DNA of 5,777 nucleotides from Candidatus Omnitrophota bacterium (GTDB lineage: Bacteria; Omnitrophota; Gorgyraeia; Gygaellales; Profunditerraquicolaceae): NCBI GenBank assembly GCA_016867005.1, contig VGKM01000081.1:1-5777 (forward strand), written 5' to 3'. A program made the translations under genes and the position numbers. Under the pieces are notes generated by a model that ran no database searches, was not told the DNA's origin, and saw only the letters and a program-made list of their open reading frames with translations. The first letter of the stretch is position 1. Each line of letters begins with the position of its first letter. This document shows, one piece after another, positions 5,724-5,777 of this stretch.

Positions 5724-5777
5724 TTACTTGATGAACAACATTTCGCGGTACTTCGGCAAATCCCAATGCTCGTCGGA
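5724..5777 (-). CDS. C-terminal tail of an upstream gene, possibly type III glutamine synthetase (GlnN)
   Basis: The last 17 codons of a frame open to the window edge read SDEHWDLPKYREMLFIK and then stop at TAA (5724-5726). Type III glutamine synthetases typically end in a W-P-x-P-x-Y-x-E/D-L-L-F pattern, and this tail follows it with one change (WDLPKYREMLF). The enzyme would make glutamine from glutamate, ATP and ammonia, which suits the glutamate dehydrogenase further along. With so few residues this remains a pattern match only. No clear minus-strand terminator follows in the 120 nt before the next promoter. Confidence 0.5.
   Translation of the reverse strand, partial: SDEHWDLPKYREMLFIK

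Overview
The window reads as part of a chromosome of an anaerobic, Gram-negative-type bacterium. The anaerobic reading rests on an NfnAB-type ferredoxin/NAD(H)/NADP(H) transhydrogenase. The Gram-negative reading rests on a secreted, predicted outer-membrane beta-barrel protein. An intact PilZ domain points to c-di-GMP signalling. The mix of genes and the intergenic palindromes would suit a candidate phylum such as Omnitrophota, but that placement is only a guess from gene content and style. Every convincing gene lies on the minus strand, so the window is read from right to left.

Right edge (5724-5777): the last 17 codons of a gene whose C-terminus resembles that of type III glutamine synthetase (GlnN). 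A 177-nt spacer follows, holding a good sigma70-type promoter (TTGACC-17-TAAAAT). This starts a tight four-gene operon: PilZ protein (5546-5151), guanine-deaminase-like zinc deaminase (5140-4658), tandem ACT-domain protein (4639-4229), and a predicted outer-membrane beta-barrel protein (4222-3176). Gaps between these genes are 6-18 nt. The barrel gene has a perfect 13-bp inverted repeat inside its signal-peptide codons.

Middle (2995-3175): a short but dense regulatory region. Just after the barrel gene comes a near-consensus promoter (TTGACA-16-TATATT). Downstream of it is a 15-bp-stem hairpin followed by seven T on the minus strand, which has the form of an intrinsic terminator. Two mutually exclusive smaller hairpins follow, then the start of nfnA. 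A promoter that fires directly into a terminator ahead of an operon is the layout of transcription attenuation.

Left half: nfnA (2994-2167), nfnB (2163-745) and gdhA (702 to beyond position 1) appear to form one operon. NfnAB can make NADPH from NADH plus reduced ferredoxin. Glutamate dehydrogenase can spend NADPH to fix ammonium into glutamate. With a possible glutamine synthetase just upstream and a deaminase that should release ammonia, the window has a nitrogen-assimilation theme, though the PilZ and outer-membrane genes have no clear link to it.
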